A stretch of DNA of 64,000 nt from Okeanomitos corallinicola TIOX110 (GCF_038050375.1 NZ_CP150886.1:4133318-4197317); one strand, 5' to 3'. Positions 16,929 through 26,198 are shown, counted from the first letter of the stretch. Notes: generated from the letters alone by a model not told the origin. Numbers and translations: made by a program.

Positions 16929-18899
16929 ATGTCTCAACCGACTATAGAATCCATCTTACAGGAAAAACGTCTTTTTCCTCCGGCTAGTGATTTTTCGCAA
17001 CAGGCTAATATTAAAAGTTTGGCAGAGTATCAGCGTCTTTATGAGGCAGCAAAAACTGATCCTCAAAAGTTTTGGGCAGATTTGGCAGAAAAAGAGTTAA
17101 GTTGGTTTAAAAAATGGGATACTGTCCTAGATTGGCAACCCCCTTTTGCCAAGTGGTTTGTCAATGGCCAGATCAATATTTCTTACAACTGTCTGGACAG
17201 ACATCTGCATACTTGGCGAAAAAATAAAGCGGCTTTAATTTGGGAAGGTGAACCCGGAGATTCTCGGACTCTCACTTATGCTCAATTGCATCGGGAAGTT
17301 TGTCAGTTTGCTAATGTTCTCAAACAGTTGGGTGTCAAAAAAGGCGATCGCGTGGGAATCTATATGCCCATGATTCCCGAAGCTGCCATTGCCATGTTAG
17401 CTTGTGCCAGAATAGGCGCACCACATAGCGTTGTCTTTGGTGGATTTAGTGCTGAAGCTTTACGCGATCGCCTCAATGATGCCGAAGCGAAAGTAGTCGT
17501 CACTGCCGATGGTGGTTGGCGCAAAGATGCCATCGTCCCCCTGAAAGAACAGGTAGATAAAGCCTTAGCTGATGGTGCTGTAACCAGCGTCACAGATGTG
17601 CTAGTGGTACAACGCACAGGTCAAAAAACCCAGATGGCCGCAGGACGAGACCACTGGTGGCATGATTTACAAAAAGGTGTGTCCGCTGACTGTCCCGCTG
17701 AACCCATGGACAGCGAAGATATGCTCTTTGTCCTCTATACCTCCGGTAGTACCGGTAAACCCAAGGGAGTAGTACACACCACAGGAGGTTATAACCTATA
17801 CAGCCATATCACCACCAAATGGATATTTGATCTGCAAGATACGGATGTATATTGGTGTACTGCTGATGTAGGTTGGATTACTGGACATAGCTATATAGTT
17901 TATGGACCCCTTTCCAACGGTGCAACCACTGTGATGTATGAAGGTGCGCCTCGTGCATCTAACCCTGGTTGTACTTGGGACATAGTTGAAAAATACGGTG
18001 TAACGATTTTTTATACTGCACCTACAGCTATCCGCGCCTTTATTAAAATGGGTGAACACCATCCTAAAACCCGTAACCTTTCATCTTTGCGGTTACTAGG
18101 TACTGTCGGTGAACCTATCAACCCTGAAGCTTGGATCTGGTATCACAAAATTATTGGTGGTGAACGTTGCCCCATTGTTGATACTTGGTGGCAAACGGAA
18201 ACAGGTGGGATTATGATTACACCTTTACCCGGTGCGATCGCCACTAAACCCGGTTCAGCCACTTTACCTTTCCCCGGTATTATTGCAGACATAGTTGATT
18301 TAGATGGTAATTCTGTCCCGGAAAATGAAGGTGGTTATTTAGCAGTACGTCATCCTTGGCCGGGAATGATGCGGACTGTGTACGGTGATCCTGATCGTTT
18401 TCGTCGGACTTATTGGGAACATATTCCCCCGAAAGATGGTAAATATACGTATTTTGCTGGGGATGGTGCAAGGAAGGATGAAGATGGTTATTTCTGGGTG
18501 ATGGGACGTGTTGATGATGTGCTAAATGTCTCTGGACACCGCCTGGGAACTATGGAAGTGGAATCTGCCCTAGTTTCTCATCCGGCGGTTGCTGAGGCTG
18601 CTGTGGTGGGTAAACCCGATGAGTTAAAAGGTGAAGAAATTGTAGCTTTTGTGACTTTGGATGGAAATTATCAACCTAGTGAGGAGTTGATCAAGGATCT
18701 GAAAAAGCACGTTGTTAGTGAAATTGGGGCGATCGCACGTCCTGGTGAAATCAGGTTTAGTGATGCTTTGCCGAAAACACGGTCTGGTAAGATTATGCGG
18801 CGGTTATTACGGAATTTGGCTGCTGGTCAGGAGGTGTCTGGTGATACTTCGACTTTGGAGGATCGGAGTGTTTTGGATAAGTTGCGGGAGGGTGCTTAG
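16929..18899 (+). CDS. acs: Acetyl-CoA synthetase
   Basis: AMP-forming acetate-CoA ligase that turns acetate, ATP and CoA into acetyl-CoA through acetyl-AMP. It is 656 aa, the standard length. The adenylate-forming signature is [20 protein letters not shown] near residue 265. [10 protein letters not shown] follows near residue 420, then [20 protein letters not shown]. The C-terminal catalytic loop is [16 protein letters not shown], whose Lys is the conserved acetylation site. It stands alone, followed by ACGCAAAG simple repeats. Confidence 0.97.
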   Translation: MSQPTIESILQEKRLFPPASDFSQQANIKSLAEYQRLYEAAKTDPQKFWADLAEKELSWFKKWDTVLDWQPPFAKWFVNGQINISYNCLDRHLHTWRKNKAALIWEGEPGDSRTLTYAQLHREVCQFANVLKQLGVKKGDRVGIYMPMIPEAAIAMLACARIGAPHSVVFGGFSAEALRDRLNDAEAKVVVTADGGWRKDAIVPLKEQVDKALADGAVTSVTDVLVVQRTGQKTQMAAGRDHWWHDLQKGVSADCPAEPMDSEDMLFVLYTSGSTGKPKGVVHTTGGYNLYSHITTKWIFDLQDTDVYWCTADVGWITGHSYIVYGPLSNGATTVMYEGAPRASNPGCTWDIVEKYGVTIFYTAPTAIRAFIKMGEHHPKTRNLSSLRLLGTVGEPINPEAWIWYHKIIGGERCPIVDTWWQTETGGIMITPLPGAIATKPGSATLPFPGIIADIVDLDGNSVPENEGGYLAVRHPWPGMMRTVYGDPDRFRRTYWEHIPPKDGKYTYFAGDGARKDEDGYFWVMGRVDDVLNVSGHRLGTMEVESALVSHPAVAEAAVVGKPDELKGEEIVAFVTLDGNYQPSEELIKDLKKHVVSEIGAIARPGEIRFSDALPKTRSGKIMRRLLRNLAAGQEVSGDTSTLEDRSVLDKLREGA

Positions 18900-19059
18900 T
18901 TTAGGATAAGCTCACGCAAAGACGCAAAGGCGCAAAGGGTTTTTTGTGTCTTTGCGTATGGTAAAGTTAAGTTAAAAAATGGTGTGATAATGTTGATTTT
19001 TATGCTTAACTAAACCTTATTACACCATTATTAATGATAAGCAGCAAGGAGAAGGGTGG

Positions 19060-20235
19060 ATGCAAGTAAGACAAGAAATTTTTGATACCTACTGGCGATT
19101 TGCTGCTATGCGTCAGGAAGTGTTTTTTAACAAACTTAAAAATGTACCCCCACCTTGGACGAGTGATGCTATTCTTAATACTTATAAATTTTGCAATGCT
19201 TATCGCGTAAGTGATCGTGTTTCTCAATATCTGATTAAGAATGTCATTTATGATGATAATAGAAGTCAAAATGAAGAAGAAGTTTTATTCAGAATTTTAC
19301 TATTTAAAATTTTTAATAAAATAGAAACTTGGGAATATTTAGAAAACAAAATAGAAGATTATATTACACTCTCTAATTTTGATTTAGACGTATATTCAAA
19401 TATCTTACAAGAAGCTATGGATTTGGGATATGTGATTTATACAAGTGCTTATATGTCCTGTGCTAGTAAAGAATTTGGTTATGATAAAAAACACCAAAAT
19501 CATTTGGCATTAATTGATAAAATGCTTGTAAAAGATAGGGTGATTAATCCCATAGTCAAAGCTAAAAGTTTAGAAGAAGTTTTTAATATTATTGAATCAT
19601 ATCCACTCTTAGGTAAGTTTATGGCTTACCAGTTAGCGACAGATATTAATTATAGTGAAGTCATAAATTTTGATGAAAACAGTTTTACTATAGCAGGGCC
19701 AGGAGCAGAACGGGGGATTAATAAATGTTTTATTGATACCGAGGGAAAAGGTTATGCTGATGTCATTCACTGGATGACAGAAAATCAAGAAAATGAATTT
19801 CAACGTTTGGGTTTAAATTTTCAATCTCTCTGGGGTCGTCCGTTACAAGCTATAGACTGTCAAAATCTTTTCTGTGAAACTGACAAGTATTGTAGAGCAG
19901 CATTTCCTGATTTAAAAAGTAATCGTAAAAAGATAAAAGCTAAGTTTACTCCTACTCCTCAACCAATTGATTATTTTTATCCTCCTAAATGGGGTATCAA
20001 TAATCAGGTTCAAGAAACTTTAGCCCAGAGATTACCACCATTAGAAATTTTTGATGTACAAGATAATTGTCAACAGTTATCTTTAGAATTAGATACTTTT
20101 GTCAACACTACATCTAAGATATCGGATAATTTATCAAAATTGCATAAAAAATCTCAGCAGAATACTCAGAAGCAAAAATCAAAAGCTGTGCAAAATGCAG
20201 ATACAGAAAAATCTCAACAGTTGTGTCTGTTTTGA
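19060..20235 (+). CDS. 5-hmdU DNA kinase-like (helical domain) base-hypermodification homologue
   Basis: The N-terminal 60 residues fit, from memory, the helical domain of phage 5-hydroxymethyl-deoxyuridine DNA kinases (the aGPT-Pplase2 family of phage thymidine hypermodification). They read EIFDTYWRFAAMRQEVFF, then PPPWTSDAIL, then KFCNAYRVSDRVSQYLI. Later, GPGAERGINKCF near residue 220 and QNLFCETDKYCRAAFP near residue 270 are further family-like blocks. In phages these enzymes phosphorylate the modified base in DNA before it is decorated. The 391-aa product ends in a Lys/Gln-rich tail. AAGGAG lies 8 bases before the ATG. It leads a four-gene run of nucleotide-related genes. It could act in DNA modification or in defence against modified phages; this is inference. 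Confidence 0.68.
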   Translation: MQVRQEIFDTYWRFAAMRQEVFFNKLKNVPPPWTSDAILNTYKFCNAYRVSDRVSQYLIKNVIYDDNRSQNEEEVLFRILLFKIFNKIETWEYLENKIEDYITLSNFDLDVYSNILQEAMDLGYVIYTSAYMSCASKEFGYDKKHQNHLALIDKMLVKDRVINPIVKAKSLEEVFNIIESYPLLGKFMAYQLATDINYSEVINFDENSFTIAGPGAERGINKCFIDTEGKGYADVIHWMTENQENEFQRLGLNFQSLWGRPLQAIDCQNLFCETDKYCRAAFPDLKSNRKKIKAKFTPTPQPIDYFYPPKWGINNQVQETLAQRLPPLEIFDVQDNCQQLSLELDTFVNTTSKISDNLSKLHKKSQQNTQKQKSKAVQNADTEKSQQLCLF

Positions 20236-20286
20236 TATCTTATACTATTTATAAATCAACAGTAATTCAAAGGAAAGTATGGTGGA

Positions 20287-20793
20287 ATGGAAAAGTATGC
20301 CAAGATTGATGGAAATTATCGCTACTTACTAGGACGTAAATGGGATGTAAATTTGCAGCAAGTTACTTTTGTAATGCTGAACCCAAGTACCGCTGACCAC
20401 GAAAAAGATGATCAAACACTTCGTAAATGTATTAACTTTGCTAAATCTTGGGGTTATGGTTCTCTTGAAGTAGTTAATCTATTCGCGTATCGTGCTACAA
20501 AACCTAATAAACTTAAGTCTAAAGATATTGAACCCGTTGGTTCAAAAAATAACCAATATATTCTGTCAGCGATAGAACGCGCTGAAAAAATTATTTTGGG
20601 GTGGGGAGCATGGCTTGATGATGTGAGTATTAGCAAGTACCCCATAATTAAACATCGTGACAAAGAAGTTTTAACATTAATTAATGATAAAAAACCTCTT
20701 TACTGCCTAAGAATAACAAAAAATGGATATCCAAACCATCCAGTGTATCTCCCAAAAAATATAAACCCAATTATTTTTCCGACAAGAGAATAG
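20287..20793 (+). CDS. DUF1643 domain protein
   Basis: The 168-aa product carries the DUF1643 signature: FVMLNPSTADHEKDDQTLRK at residues 28-47, WGYGSLEVVNLFAYRATKP near residue 60, and GSKNNQYI followed by ILGWGAW. The function of DUF1643 is not established; members are frequent in phages and accessory islands. No signal peptide or membrane helix. It lies 51 bases after the kinase-like gene and on the same strand. The conserved NPSTAD, DD and NLFAYRAT residues look like an active-site set, which suggests an enzyme acting on a nucleotide or nucleic acid. That last point is inference. Confidence 0.82.
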   Translation: MEKYAKIDGNYRYLLGRKWDVNLQQVTFVMLNPSTADHEKDDQTLRKCINFAKSWGYGSLEVVNLFAYRATKPNKLKSKDIEPVGSKNNQYILSAIERAEKIILGWGAWLDDVSISKYPIIKHRDKEVLTLINDKKPLYCLRITKNGYPNHPVYLPKNINPIIFPTRE

Positions 20794-20895
20794 CTATATT
20801 TGAAATTATAATAGTTATCCTTTTTCAGTGTCATCAAGTTTTTATTTTGCATTTATAAAAATCAACAACAACTTTGAAATTTAAGGAATAACATT

Positions 20896-21792
20896 ATGAA
20901 TTTTGCAGAATATCAGAAACAAGCACTAAACACAGATCAAATACCTACTGTTGAAGGTACTGAATTAATCATACCCTTACTAGGTTTAGTAGGTGAAGTT
21001 GGTTCATTGATGACCGAATATAAAAAACATCTAAGAGATGGTGATGCACACAAATTATTTGAAGAAGGAATTGCGGAAGAATTAGGAGATATGCTTTGGT
21101 ATATTGCCAATATAGCCACTAAATCTAACCTAAATTTAGAAGAAATAGCCGAAAATAATCTGAGCAAGTGTAATGACCGTTGGGGATGGAGAAATTCATC
21201 ACCAATAGATGAGAAAAATACCATTTACATCTTTGATAATGACTTCCCGGAAAATGAAAGTTTACCACGGAAATTTGCAGTAGAAATTACAGAAGTTAGC
21301 AAAGATAATTCCGTGAAGATGAAAGCATTTATTAACCAAGAACAGATAGGAAGTGACCTAACTGATAATTCTTATCAAAGTGATGGCTACCGCTTTCATG
21401 ATATTTTTCATTTTGCTTATGCTGCTGTTTTAGGTTGGTCTGTAGTTACTAGAAGTATTCTTAAACGTAAGCGTAAAAGTAATCCTCTTATTGACGAAGT
21501 TGAAGATGGAGGTCGTGCAGTAGCTATTGAAGAAGGGATAGCAGCACTTGTATTTAGCTATGCTAAAGATCACGGTTTTTTAAAAGGTGTTTCAACATTA
21601 GATTATCAACTATTGAAAACTATCAAAAATATGACATCTCATTTAGAAGTTTCTCGTTGTTCGTTAGGAGATTGGGAAAAGGCGATTTTAATGGGTTATG
21701 ATGTTTGGAGACAAGTAGAGAAAAACAGAGGAGGAACAGTAATTGTTGATCTTGATAGACGTTCAATAACTTATCAAATAGGAGTCAGTTAG
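20896..21792 (+). CDS. MazG-like nucleoside triphosphate pyrophosphohydrolase
   Basis: All-alpha NTP pyrophosphohydrolase that would cleave (d)NTPs to NMP and pyrophosphate. The MazG metal motif is visible as GLVGEVGSLMTEYKKHLRDG followed by EEGIAEELGDMLWYIANIA (residues 30-80), giving the ExxE...ExxD set. The product is 298 aa, longer than a minimal MazG domain. Residues 150-270 (FHDIFHFAYAAVLGWS; AVAIEEGIAALVFSYA) look like a second, degenerate helical copy or a fused partner domain. AAGGAATAACATT precedes the ATG. It is third in the run and probably shapes or attacks the nucleotide pool. Confidence 0.85.
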   Translation: MNFAEYQKQALNTDQIPTVEGTELIIPLLGLVGEVGSLMTEYKKHLRDGDAHKLFEEGIAEELGDMLWYIANIATKSNLNLEEIAENNLSKCNDRWGWRNSSPIDEKNTIYIFDNDFPENESLPRKFAVEITEVSKDNSVKMKAFINQEQIGSDLTDNSYQSDGYRFHDIFHFAYAAVLGWSVVTRSILKRKRKSNPLIDEVEDGGRAVAIEEGIAALVFSYAKDHGFLKGVSTLDYQLLKTIKNMTSHLEVSRCSLGDWEKAILMGYDVWRQVEKNRGGTVIVDLDRRSITYQIGVS

Positions 21793-21870
21793 ATTAAATA
21801 AAAAAGTCTAATCAACATTTGGTTTTTCTAGTAAACAAACATTTAATTAAAAAAATAATACAAGGAAAAA

Positions 21871-22566
21871 ATGAGTTTTTGGTCATCACAAACCTTGCGT
21901 TCTCGTCTTCCTAATTTAATTGAACCATTTAATGAAAATCAAATTGAGTCTGCATCATACCAATTGTGTTTAGGAGAAGAAGTTTATATTTCACCCCTTC
22001 CTGATACACCTTTAAAAGAACGGAAAAAAGTTTTCCTTAGTGAAAAAGAAACTGTTTGCATACCGCCAGGACAATTTGCATTCCTAATAACTTCTGAAAT
22101 AATTAAAGTTCCAAAAAATTCACTTGCATTTATTTCAATAAAATTTAAATTTAAATCACATGGACTGATTAATGTTTCAGGTTTTCATGTAGATCCTGGT
22201 TATTGTGGTAAACTAATTTTTGCTGTTTATAATGCTGGGCCTCTTCACCTTCATGTAGCAAGAGGTGAGAGGATTTTCACTATATGGTATGCTGATTTAG
22301 ATCAAGAAGATGAAAAATCGAGAAATAAAAATGACTATGATTCAATTCCCACTGATTTAATGAATAGTCCTGATTTAGTTTCTTCTCTTCCTTATTTAAA
22401 AACACGTTTGGATGAACTAGAGAAAAAAGTAGAGAATTATTCTATTAAACAGGCTATCACATTTACTATTGCTATTTCGCTTTTACTTGTTTTTGCAAAG
22501 CCAATAGCAGAGATATTTATACAGCCATTACTCAATACGATTAAATCTTCTCTTAGCATCTATTAA
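21871..22566 (+). CDS. dCTP-deaminase/dUTPase-fold protein with C-terminal membrane anchor
   Basis: Residues 1-145 follow the dCTP deaminase fold: EPFNENQIESASYQLCLG, then PPGQFAFLITSE, then SHGLINVSGFHVDPGYCG and FAVYNAGPLHL. Compared with E. coli Dcd from memory, the catalytic Ser and Arg of the RSSLAR loop and the Glu of VLEFYN are replaced (KFKFKS and IFAVYN), so deamination is unlikely. A coiled-coil-like stretch (LKTRLDELEKKVENY) leads into one membrane helix (AITFTIAISLLLVFA). The 231-aa product may bind a nucleotide at the membrane as a sensor. It has AAGGAAAA before its ATG and ends the four-gene run. Confidence 0.72.
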   Translation: MSFWSSQTLRSRLPNLIEPFNENQIESASYQLCLGEEVYISPLPDTPLKERKKVFLSEKETVCIPPGQFAFLITSEIIKVPKNSLAFISIKFKFKSHGLINVSGFHVDPGYCGKLIFAVYNAGPLHLHVARGERIFTIWYADLDQEDEKSRNKNDYDSIPTDLMNSPDLVSSLPYLKTRLDELEKKVENYSIKQAITFTIAISLLLVFAKPIAEIFIQPLLNTIKSSLSIY

Positions 22567-22711
22567 TTCAAATAGTCAGATCAATAATATCAATCAAATA
22601 CTTATATCAATTACCAAAATAGAAAGAGAACAAGCCGATGAATCCAGATACACAGAATCCAGATACACAAATTAAATAAATCAACAACCTGCAATTGAGG
22701 ATATAAATATC

Positions 22712-22870
22712 ATGACTCTTGCACAAGAAACACGCTACTACTCACCTGAAGAATACCTAGAATTTGAAGTAAATAATGAACATTTTGCGTCTTGTCAAGT
22801 CTTAAAATGTAAAATTTCTCAAGATCATCTTTTTCATAAATTCTTTGTGAATCTGTTTTTTGAGATTTAA
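22712..22870 (+). pseudogene. Truncated Uma2-family gene
   Basis: The first 23 codons read MTLAQETRYYSPEEYLEFEV, the usual Uma2 N-terminus. After that the frame loses all family resemblance and stops at 22868. The core nuclease motifs are missing. It is a 5' fragment left by deletion or rearrangement at the edge of the accessory cluster. Confidence 0.7.
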
Positions 22871-22872
22871 AT

Positions 22873-22886
22873 TGAGCAATTGCTCA
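22873..22886. promoter_or_regulatory. Perfect 14-bp palindrome upstream of the RNA-binding protein gene
   Basis: TGAGCAATTGCTCA is fully self-complementary and lies about 180 bases before the rbp start. It may be an operator for a dimeric regulator; no known factor is assigned. Confidence 0.35.
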
Positions 22887-23063
22887 TATTACTTTATGTA
22901 ACAGTTTTTATTTTTCCCCCCGCAAAATGGTTTTCTGTGTCATTATGGGAGATAGGAATTTCGGTTAACAGCATTTGTTTTTAGTTTTGACAAGTTTTTT
23001 GTTTTTGGCATTTACAAACTTTTCTCCGAAACCTCTACACATTTATATTTTCGGAGACAATTT

Positions 23064-23339
23064 ATGTCAGTTTATGTAGGCAATCTTTCTTACGAAGTTA
23101 CAGAAGATACTCTTAATGCCGTGTTTGCAGAATATGGTTCTGTTAAACGGGTTCAACTACCTACAGATCGTGAAACAGGTCGTTTACGCGGCTTTGGTTT
23201 TGTGGAAATGGGTACAGATGCGGAAGAAACATCTGCTATTGAAGCACTTGATGGTGCAGAGTGGATGGGAAGAGATTTGAAAGTAAATAAGGCTAAACCC
23301 AGAGAAGATAGAGGTTCTGCTGGACGTAACCGTTATTAA
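23064..23339 (+). CDS. RRM-type RNA-binding protein (Rbp)
   Basis: Single RNA-recognition-motif protein of 91 aa, of the cyanobacterial Rbp family linked to cold response and mRNA localisation. RNP2 is VYVGNLSY at residues 3-10 and RNP1 is RGFGFVEM near residue 43. A short basic tail (KPREDRGSAGRNRY) follows the domain; the long Gly-rich tail of some paralogues is absent. The ATG at 23064 has CGGAGACAATTT upstream. The approximately 190-base upstream stretch is a likely long 5' leader, as is usual for cold-regulated rbp genes. A strong terminator follows. Confidence 0.93.
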   Translation: MSVYVGNLSYEVTEDTLNAVFAEYGSVKRVQLPTDRETGRLRGFGFVEMGTDAEETSAIEALDGAEWMGRDLKVNKAKPREDRGSAGRNRY

Positions 23340-23401
23340 GTTTAACAGGTTCAGTGATTTGAACTAATCTGTTAGTTCAACAAATTAATTTGATGTAGTC
23401 G

Positions 23402-23431
23402 AGGCTTGAGTATTTCTACTTGAGCCTTTTT
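23402..23431 (+). terminator. Rho-independent terminator of the rbp gene
   Basis: AGGCTTGAGTA (23402-23412) pairs with TACTTGAGCCT (23417-23427), 11 pairs including two G-U, around TTTC. It is followed by a T-run. Confidence 0.85.
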
Positions 23432-23510
23432 CACTGCCTAAAATAGGACTTGGTGAATAAATGTGAAAACATTACAGGGAAAGGATTTGAGCCGTCTTAA
23501 GGTAAAAAAA

Positions 23511-23611
23511 GTGCAAGCTTTTACGAGGTGGAAACTTAAAAACCTTGCATTTAATTCCTACTCCAAGGAAAAATCGTTCCCATCTAACTCTTGAAACTGT
23601 CACCTGTCACC
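23511..23611. repeat. 101-bp dispersed repeat, copy A
   Basis: The reverse complement of this stretch matches 57986-58086 with about ten mismatches in 101 bases by hand alignment. It includes the ends GTGCAAGCTTTTACGAGG and CTGTCACCTGTCACC. It lies in the gap between the rbp terminator and the exoD 3' end. No open frame spans it. Confidence 0.85.
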
Positions 23612-23652
23612 TTCCCTAAATATGAAATTTATTTTGCACGACTACTTATTAA

Positions 23653-24270
23653 TTACAGTAAATTTGGAGCTAACCAAACTGCATAACCAATCATACCAAA
23701 TAATATAGTAATCAAGACTGTCAGTACATAGCAGATACACATTAACAGCCCATCAGATTCAATACTAGCAACAGCAAAAAGTAAAATACCTACTGTGGGG
23801 ATAGGGTTAGTAAAAGGAACAGGTGAAATAAGTAATATAGTCAACCAAGAGATACATAGCCCATTAAATCGCCAAGCAAGACCATTAGAAGCTATCTTAG
23901 TCAAACGGGGACGAGCAATTTTTTCCAATAACTTAGTGACTCGACGGAGATTTTTGAGGATAATTTCAGCAAAACTACGTGGAAATTTATAGGTAGCAAT
24001 TTTTCTAGGTAGCCAAGGCGATCGCCTACCTAAAAGCATTTGTAAAGATAGCAACAAACAAGCAAAACCAAAAGGTCCAGTTAAACCTGGTGGCATGGGA
24101 AACAAAAACGGTAAAACTAATAATGCAATTACCAAGCTAAAACCCCGTTCTGAAGTTTCCGCCAAAATATCACCCAAAGTCAGTGGTTTCTCGGTTAAAC
24201 GTTGCAGTAAAGATTTGATATCTTGGGAAAATCTCAAGTGCATTGTTTTAGGAGTTATGGGACTTAGCAT
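23653..24270 (-). CDS. ExoD-family membrane protein
   Basis: Integral membrane protein of 205 aa related to rhizobial ExoD, linked to exopolysaccharide production; its biochemical role is unknown. The family start LTLGDILAETSERGF is near residue 30. Membrane helices follow: SLVIALLVLPFLFPMPPG, GPFGFACLLLSLQMLLG, WLTILLISPVPFTNPIPTVG, ILLFAVASIESDGLLM and LTVLITILFGMIGYAV. The ATG at 24270 or the Met at 24243 could start translation. It lies 12 bases downstream of the lipid-kinase-like gene on the same strand, a probable operon. Confidence 0.88.
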   Translation of the reverse strand: MLSPITPKTMHLRFSQDIKSLLQRLTEKPLTLGDILAETSERGFSLVIALLVLPFLFPMPPGLTGPFGFACLLLSLQMLLGRRSPWLPRKIATYKFPRSFAEIILKNLRRVTKLLEKIARPRLTKIASNGLAWRFNGLCISWLTILLISPVPFTNPIPTVGILLFAVASIESDGLLMCICYVLTVLITILFGMIGYAVWLAPNLL

Positions 24271-24282
24271 CTTGCATACTGA

Positions 24283-25197
24283 TTACAGTAGTGGCACAAA
24301 AACACCTATACCCTTGGGCATGAGACTAAATACAGCCGGAGTGTAAGTTGTAATTTCTCCATCTGTATTAATAGGATAAGGTTTACGAGTATAAATCTGG
24401 ATTTCCCTTCCTTGAATAGCCCGTACACCACGCCAGTGTATATGTTTACCTTGGCGTATAGCTGGCAGCAAAGGAATCATTTGCCACCAATGGTGAACTT
24501 CTAAACTATAAAGATCCAGCCTTTGATCATCTATTCTAGCATCATGGAAAACAGCCATACCACCACCATAATACCGGCCATTACCCACAGCGATTTGCAC
24601 GGTTTTGACATGAAATGATTGCCCAGGTGTACGAATTTCTGCTTGAAAAGGGCGAGATTTCCAAATTACTTGAAATGCAGCAGCAGCATAGGCAAAGACT
24701 CCCCAACGGCGTTTTACTTCCTTGGTTAATTTTTGAGTAATATTTACACTTAATCCCAGACTAGCAACATTAAAAAAATACTTACCATTCACACAACCTA
24801 AATCAATCCGCCGTAACTGTCCAGCAGCGATAATTTGACAAGCTTCTGGTAAAGAATTAGGAATTCCCAAGGTTCTAGCTAAATCATTAGCAGTTCCCAA
24901 AGGCAAAATACCCAGAGGTAATTGAGTTTCAACAATAGCATCTACGGCAGCATTAAGAGTGCCATCACCACCACCGACAATTACTAAATCAATTTGCTGT
25001 TGATAGTGTCGGATGACATCTCCCAATTGTTGGGGATTTTCTGTAGATGCTTGAATTACATGAAATCCAAGTGTGTTTAGACAATCAACTGCTGTAGATA
25101 AAAATTTTTGTCCTTTACGAGCATGGGGATTGACTAACAACAGTGCTTTAGGACTTATGGGTAATATCCTTTCTAGCTTAGATAAATAATTTTTCAC
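24283..25197 (-). CDS. Diacylglycerol kinase-family (YegS/DagK-like) lipid kinase
   Basis: Soluble or peripheral kinase of the DAGK catalytic family, 304 aa. The N-terminal LLVNPHARKGQ and the nucleotide-binding VIVGGGDGTLNAAVDAI (around residues 75-90) define the family. These are followed by LGILPLGTANDLARTLGI, whose GTAND is highly conserved. The C-terminal beta-rich domain is also present (YYGGGMAVFHDARIDDQRLDL). The substrate, diacylglycerol, sphingoid base or phosphatidylglycerol, cannot be told from sequence. It probably forms an operon with exoD. Confidence 0.92.
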   Translation of the reverse strand: MKNYLSKLERILPISPKALLLVNPHARKGQKFLSTAVDCLNTLGFHVIQASTENPQQLGDVIRHYQQQIDLVIVGGGDGTLNAAVDAIVETQLPLGILPLGTANDLARTLGIPNSLPEACQIIAAGQLRRIDLGCVNGKYFFNVASLGLSVNITQKLTKEVKRRWGVFAYAAAAFQVIWKSRPFQAEIRTPGQSFHVKTVQIAVGNGRYYGGGMAVFHDARIDDQRLDLYSLEVHHWWQMIPLLPAIRQGKHIHWRGVRAIQGREIQIYTRKPYPINTDGEITTYTPAVFSLMPKGIGVFVPLL

Positions 25198-25514
25198 GTC
25201 ATCTAACCTTGCGTGAATTTTACACTTAACGCTGTTGGAAAATATGTAACGACATTGATAAATGAATGGTCATCATTGAGTAAATCATATCTATGGTTAC
25301 GATAACTTTTATTTATTGTTACTGTACCAACAAAATCAAGATTATTGATAGTATGAACTCCTACCCGTCACCTCCACTCACCCTGTACAGTAAAAGCAGC
25401 CCAAAAATCAGCTTTAGAAAACTTCTCATCTTGCCACATCTCAATCTGCGCTTCTCGCAACGCTGTAGCCGGTTTTAAGCCCCCTTTACGTCAACCAATA
25501 TAAACGATTAAATA
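25198..25514. other. Divergent intergenic region, no gene seen
   Basis: It separates the lipid-kinase-like gene and the lipoprotein gene. The short open frame at 25293-25478 on the plus strand has no family signature. It should hold promoters for both genes. Confidence 0.5.
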
Positions 25515-26129
25515 ATGTTTAATTTTCAAAACTTAGCTTGTTTAAGTATATTTATTTTAACTATCTCTGGTTGTACAAATAATCCTGATAACTCTAATCC
25601 TTCAACAACGTTTTCACCAAGTCTATCTGCTACAGAAACTTCAGAAAAACAGAATCAAAACCAAACTGCTAAATCTAATCTTGCCTTATCTAACGATGGT
25701 ATCATGACCGTGAATGCCCAGACTGGCTCAACTAGAAATTTTACATTTGATTCTGATTTGGCAATTACTAAAAATGTGGTGACAGCTATTTTAGGTCAAC
25801 CCAAAGAAACCTCTGAAAATGCCGAATGTCCAGCAGGTAAATTAACTACCATCACCTGGCCTAATGGTTTTGCCATCAATGCTGCTGAAAATAAATTTGT
25901 AGGTTGGAGTGTTCGTCCTCAAACCGAAAGTGCCAAACTAACTACAATGAGTAATATTGGCATTGGTTCAACTGTCAAAGATTTACAGGCAGCTTACAAC
26001 ATTAAAGTCTTTGATAGCTCTTTAGGAGTAGAGTTTAATGTCGGACAGATGTCTGGACTTCTCTCTAAAAATGCACCTGATGGTGTGATTACTGAACTGT
26101 GGGGGGGAACTAATTGTATTTTTCGATAA
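25515..26129 (+). CDS. Putative lipoprotein
   Basis: 204 aa. A signal peptide runs to a lipobox LTISGC with the acylation Cys at residue 20, so the mature protein should be anchored in a membrane facing the periplasm. A Ser/Thr/Asn-rich linker (residues 21-65) is followed by a globular domain with two related halves. The halves are SDLAITKNVVTAILGQPKE...WPNGFAINAAENKFVGWSV and NIGIGSTVKDLQAAYNIKV...EFNVGQMSGLL. These look like the repeats seen in some bacterial lipoproteins that monitor the envelope. The family is not recognised by name. Confidence 0.75.
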   Translation: MFNFQNLACLSIFILTISGCTNNPDNSNPSTTFSPSLSATETSEKQNQNQTAKSNLALSNDGIMTVNAQTGSTRNFTFDSDLAITKNVVTAILGQPKETSENAECPAGKLTTITWPNGFAINAAENKFVGWSVRPQTESAKLTTMSNIGIGSTVKDLQAAYNIKVFDSSLGVEFNVGQMSGLLSKNAPDGVITELWGGTNCIFR

Positions 26130-26198
26130 TTGAAACATAAAAATTCCCCGACTTTTTAAAATGGACTTTTTTAAAATGCCGAGGAAACTTTTATTTAT

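Noticed and set aside
18911-18955. A CGCAAAG...CTTTGCG hairpin after acs as a terminator
   Set aside because: No T-run follows the stem, and the sequence is part of the dispersed ACGCAAAG simple repeat.
21871-22566. Calling this gene an active dCTP deaminase or dUTPase (dcd/dut)
   Set aside because: Key catalytic positions appear substituted and a membrane helix is attached, so a housekeeping enzyme name would mislead.
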